A DNA stretch of 34,333 bases, taken from assembly GCF_000407505.1 (NCBI RefSeq), contig NZ_ASWE01000008.1, forward strand, positions 1-34,333, written 5' to 3'. Source of the stretch: Enterococcus phoeniculicola ATCC BAA-412. Its GTDB lineage: Bacteria > Bacillota > Bacilli > Lactobacillales > Enterococcaceae. The translations under genes and the position numbers were made by a program. The notes beneath the pieces were generated by a model, which was not told where the DNA came from, ran no database searches, and saw only the letters and a list, made by a program, of their open reading frames with translations. This document shows positions 32,937-34,333 of the stretch, piece after piece; positions within the stretch are counted from its first letter, which is position 1; the number at the start of each line of letters is the position of its first letter.

Positions 32937-34333
32937 TTGAAAGACAAACTATTAAGAATACTTTCAACTATGATTATTATTGTAGGAACGTTAGGTAGTA
33001 ATCTTTCACCTGTGATAGCTATGGCAGTTGAGAATGAAGCTGAGGCTAATTCTGGTGAACCTACTAATATTGTAAAAATCATAGATCAGAGCTTAGAAGA
33101 TTGTAGGAGAATTTTAGAGGGTGAAGCTACTTTTCAATTACCGTTAGAAGAAAAGGAACCGATTGATTTAGTAGTTATTCAGGATGCAAGTGGTAGCTTT
33201 ACAGAAAACTTTCCTAAAGTAAACGCTGCTATTTGCGACATTGTTTCTAAATTATCAGATCAAGATCGAGTAATGTTGACGACCTATCAAGGTGGACAAT
33301 ATTATCAGCTAGCGAATGGAACTGTGATTGACAATTCTAGATATGATATCCCAACTAAGGTTAGTACAGTAACTCCATTAACGTTTGATAAAGAAGCATT
33401 TATGCAAGGGTATAACACGGTTACCGCTAAGGGAACCACTCCTACGGCGTTAGGATTGAAAGAAGCCTTGTCTACATATAATAAAACGCACGGAGATTTA
33501 ACAAATAGGAAAACATATTTCTTATTGATTACCGATGGTGTGGCAAATGTTCAATTAGATGGAAAAGTACATAAAACAAATAATACACTAAATGAATACC
33601 CTGCTGGTCAGCAAGGCGGAGTTTCTGTTGAGTATAGTAGTGATTATAAGACAGCAGCTGCTGAAGTGTTAAAATTAAACAATGAAGTAAAAGACAATGG
33701 ATATATAATGATTAATGCATTTTGGGAAAGCTTAGAAGCACTTAGCTCACCAAATTCATACTATAATCGTTACAAAGAAGTTGGGGCATATGTTAAAGAT
33801 CAGCTTAAGGCTGGGGCAGATGGCCCAGAAAACTACATAGTAAGTAATTCGATTGATGATTTTACTGAACAAATCAAACATTTATTTGATGAAAAGATAG
33901 CTCAAGTGCCAGACAGTACTGCAACTTTGACGATTGATGACAAGTTTGATATTAGAAGTGCTGTTGCAATAGGCGAGGACGGAAATGAACTAGCTACTCA
34001 AATAAATAATCAAAAAATCAGTGTTACTGTACCTGGAAATTATTCTGGTGAAGTAAAAATTAAATATGAATTAAAAGAAAATGCGCCAATAGATGAAGAG
34101 ACAACAGTCAGTACCGGGGTAGTAGTTCAGGGAGAAAGTCAAAAAGAGCTTCCTGCCGCAACTATTGAAAAAAATGAGCATGCGCATGATTGTGACATTC
34201 CACCAGTAGAACCAAGCATCGAAAAAGATGTAGAAGGCAAAGAGCATGTGGATTTAGGCAATCGAACAGATGAATTTGACTGGCATGTAAAAGCAACTTT
34301 TGGCAATGACACAAGCAAGTGGACACAAGCCAG
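32937..34333 (+). CDS. VWA-domain surface adhesin/pilus-tip-like protein (3' end beyond window)
   Basis: This secreted wall protein likely binds host matrix or caps a pilus. A TTG start with GGAGAGG upstream opens at least 465 codons. Residues 1-30 form a signal peptide (LLRILSTMIIIVGTLGS..., cleavage near AMA). A von Willebrand A domain covers about 75-325, with the MIDAS motif VVIQDASGSF (DxSxS) at about 79-88, the Thr in KGTTPTALGL (about 168) and LLITDGVAN (about 200). A beta-rich region follows, then EPSIEKDVEGKEHVDLGNRT, the start of an isopeptide-forming fimbrial-type repeat domain. Sortase motif and the rest lie outside the window. It is the likely output of the inversion switch. Confidence 0.9.
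   Translation, partial: MKDKLLRILSTMIIIVGTLGSNLSPVIAMAVENEAEANSGEPTNIVKIIDQSLEDCRRILEGEATFQLPLEEKEPIDLVVIQDASGSFTENFPKVNAAICDIVSKLSDQDRVMLTTYQGGQYYQLANGTVIDNSRYDIPTKVSTVTPLTFDKEAFMQGYNTVTAKGTTPTALGLKEALSTYNKTHGDLTNRKTYFLLITDGVANVQLDGKVHKTNNTLNEYPAGQQGGVSVEYSSDYKTAAAEVLKLNNEVKDNGYIMINAFWESLEALSSPNSYYNRYKEVGAYVKDQLKAGADGPENYIVSNSIDDFTEQIKHLFDEKIAQVPDSTATLTIDDKFDIRSAVAIGEDGNELATQINNQKISVTVPGNYSGEVKIKYELKENAPIDEETTVSTGVVVQGESQKELPAATIEKNEHAHDCDIPPVEPSIEKDVEGKEHVDLGNRTDEFDWHVKATFGNDTSKWTQA

Noticed and set aside
32825-33082. 85-codon minus-strand frame
   Set aside because: It is antisense to the signal peptide region of the VWA adhesin.

Overview
The window is low-GC Firmicute chromosome, most likely an Enterococcus. 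The evidence is the rRNA-operon-type tRNA cluster, the msrA, prepilin peptidase, dps, argGH and rplM-rpsI content, enterococcal-style intergenic repeats and the LPxTG-type VWA adhesin start. The species cannot be fixed from sequence alone. No rRNA or CRISPR array is present.

Layout. (1) 14-710 holds eight tRNA genes (Val, Lys, Leu, Thr, Gly, Leu, Arg, Pro) ending in a strong terminator. It is followed by an ISL3-type IS end and a 26-bp duplicate of tRNA-Pro. (2) 1290-7708 is housekeeping: msrA, a prepilin peptidase, dps behind a PerR/Fur-type box, argG and argH on the minus strand with an unusual structured leader between them, and the rplM-rpsI operon with a clear promoter.

(3) About 7.66-19.74 kb is a 12.03-kb integrative element inserted in the 3' end of rpsI. 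A displaced copy of the last 16 rpsI codons lies at the right end, with seven synonymous codon differences, so the element appears to carry its own recoded rpsI tail and terminator. Its cargo is a tyrosine integrase, an excisionase-like protein, a C5-cytosine methyltransferase overlapping an AEP-type primase/replication protein, an XRE regulator, a serine recombinase, a non-coding region with five 19-bp iteron-like repeats, a LysM surface protein and a membrane-anchored partner. At the right it carries a type II restriction-modification-like module (XRE controller, candidate REase, convergent C5 methyltransferase). No relaxase, capsid or terminase gene is visible, so it looks like a self-replicating satellite or cis-mobilizable island.

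(4) 21.0-27.2 kb is a complete beta-glucoside/cellobiose PTS operon (6-phospho-beta-glucosidase, EIIB, PRD regulator, EIIA, small membrane protein, EIIC) with a cre-like site between -35 and -10. (5) 27.2-30.0 kb is decayed sequence: a frameshifted ISL3 transposase, a pseudogene with in-frame stops, a DUF3784-like membrane protein, an XRE regulator and a short secreted peptide.

(6) 30.08-31.56 kb is the most interesting part. A Tn916-type tyrosine recombinase gene is enclosed by an 18-bp perfect inverted repeat, with paired 12-bp-spaced GCCGTCA arm-type repeats on each side of the gene and a 17-bp-spaced promoter pointing outward through the left repeat. Inversion would redirect that promoter toward a TetR-family regulator and a large VWA surface adhesin (truncated by the window end). 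I interpret this as a self-contained phase-variation switch, apparently in the adhesin-OFF orientation here.
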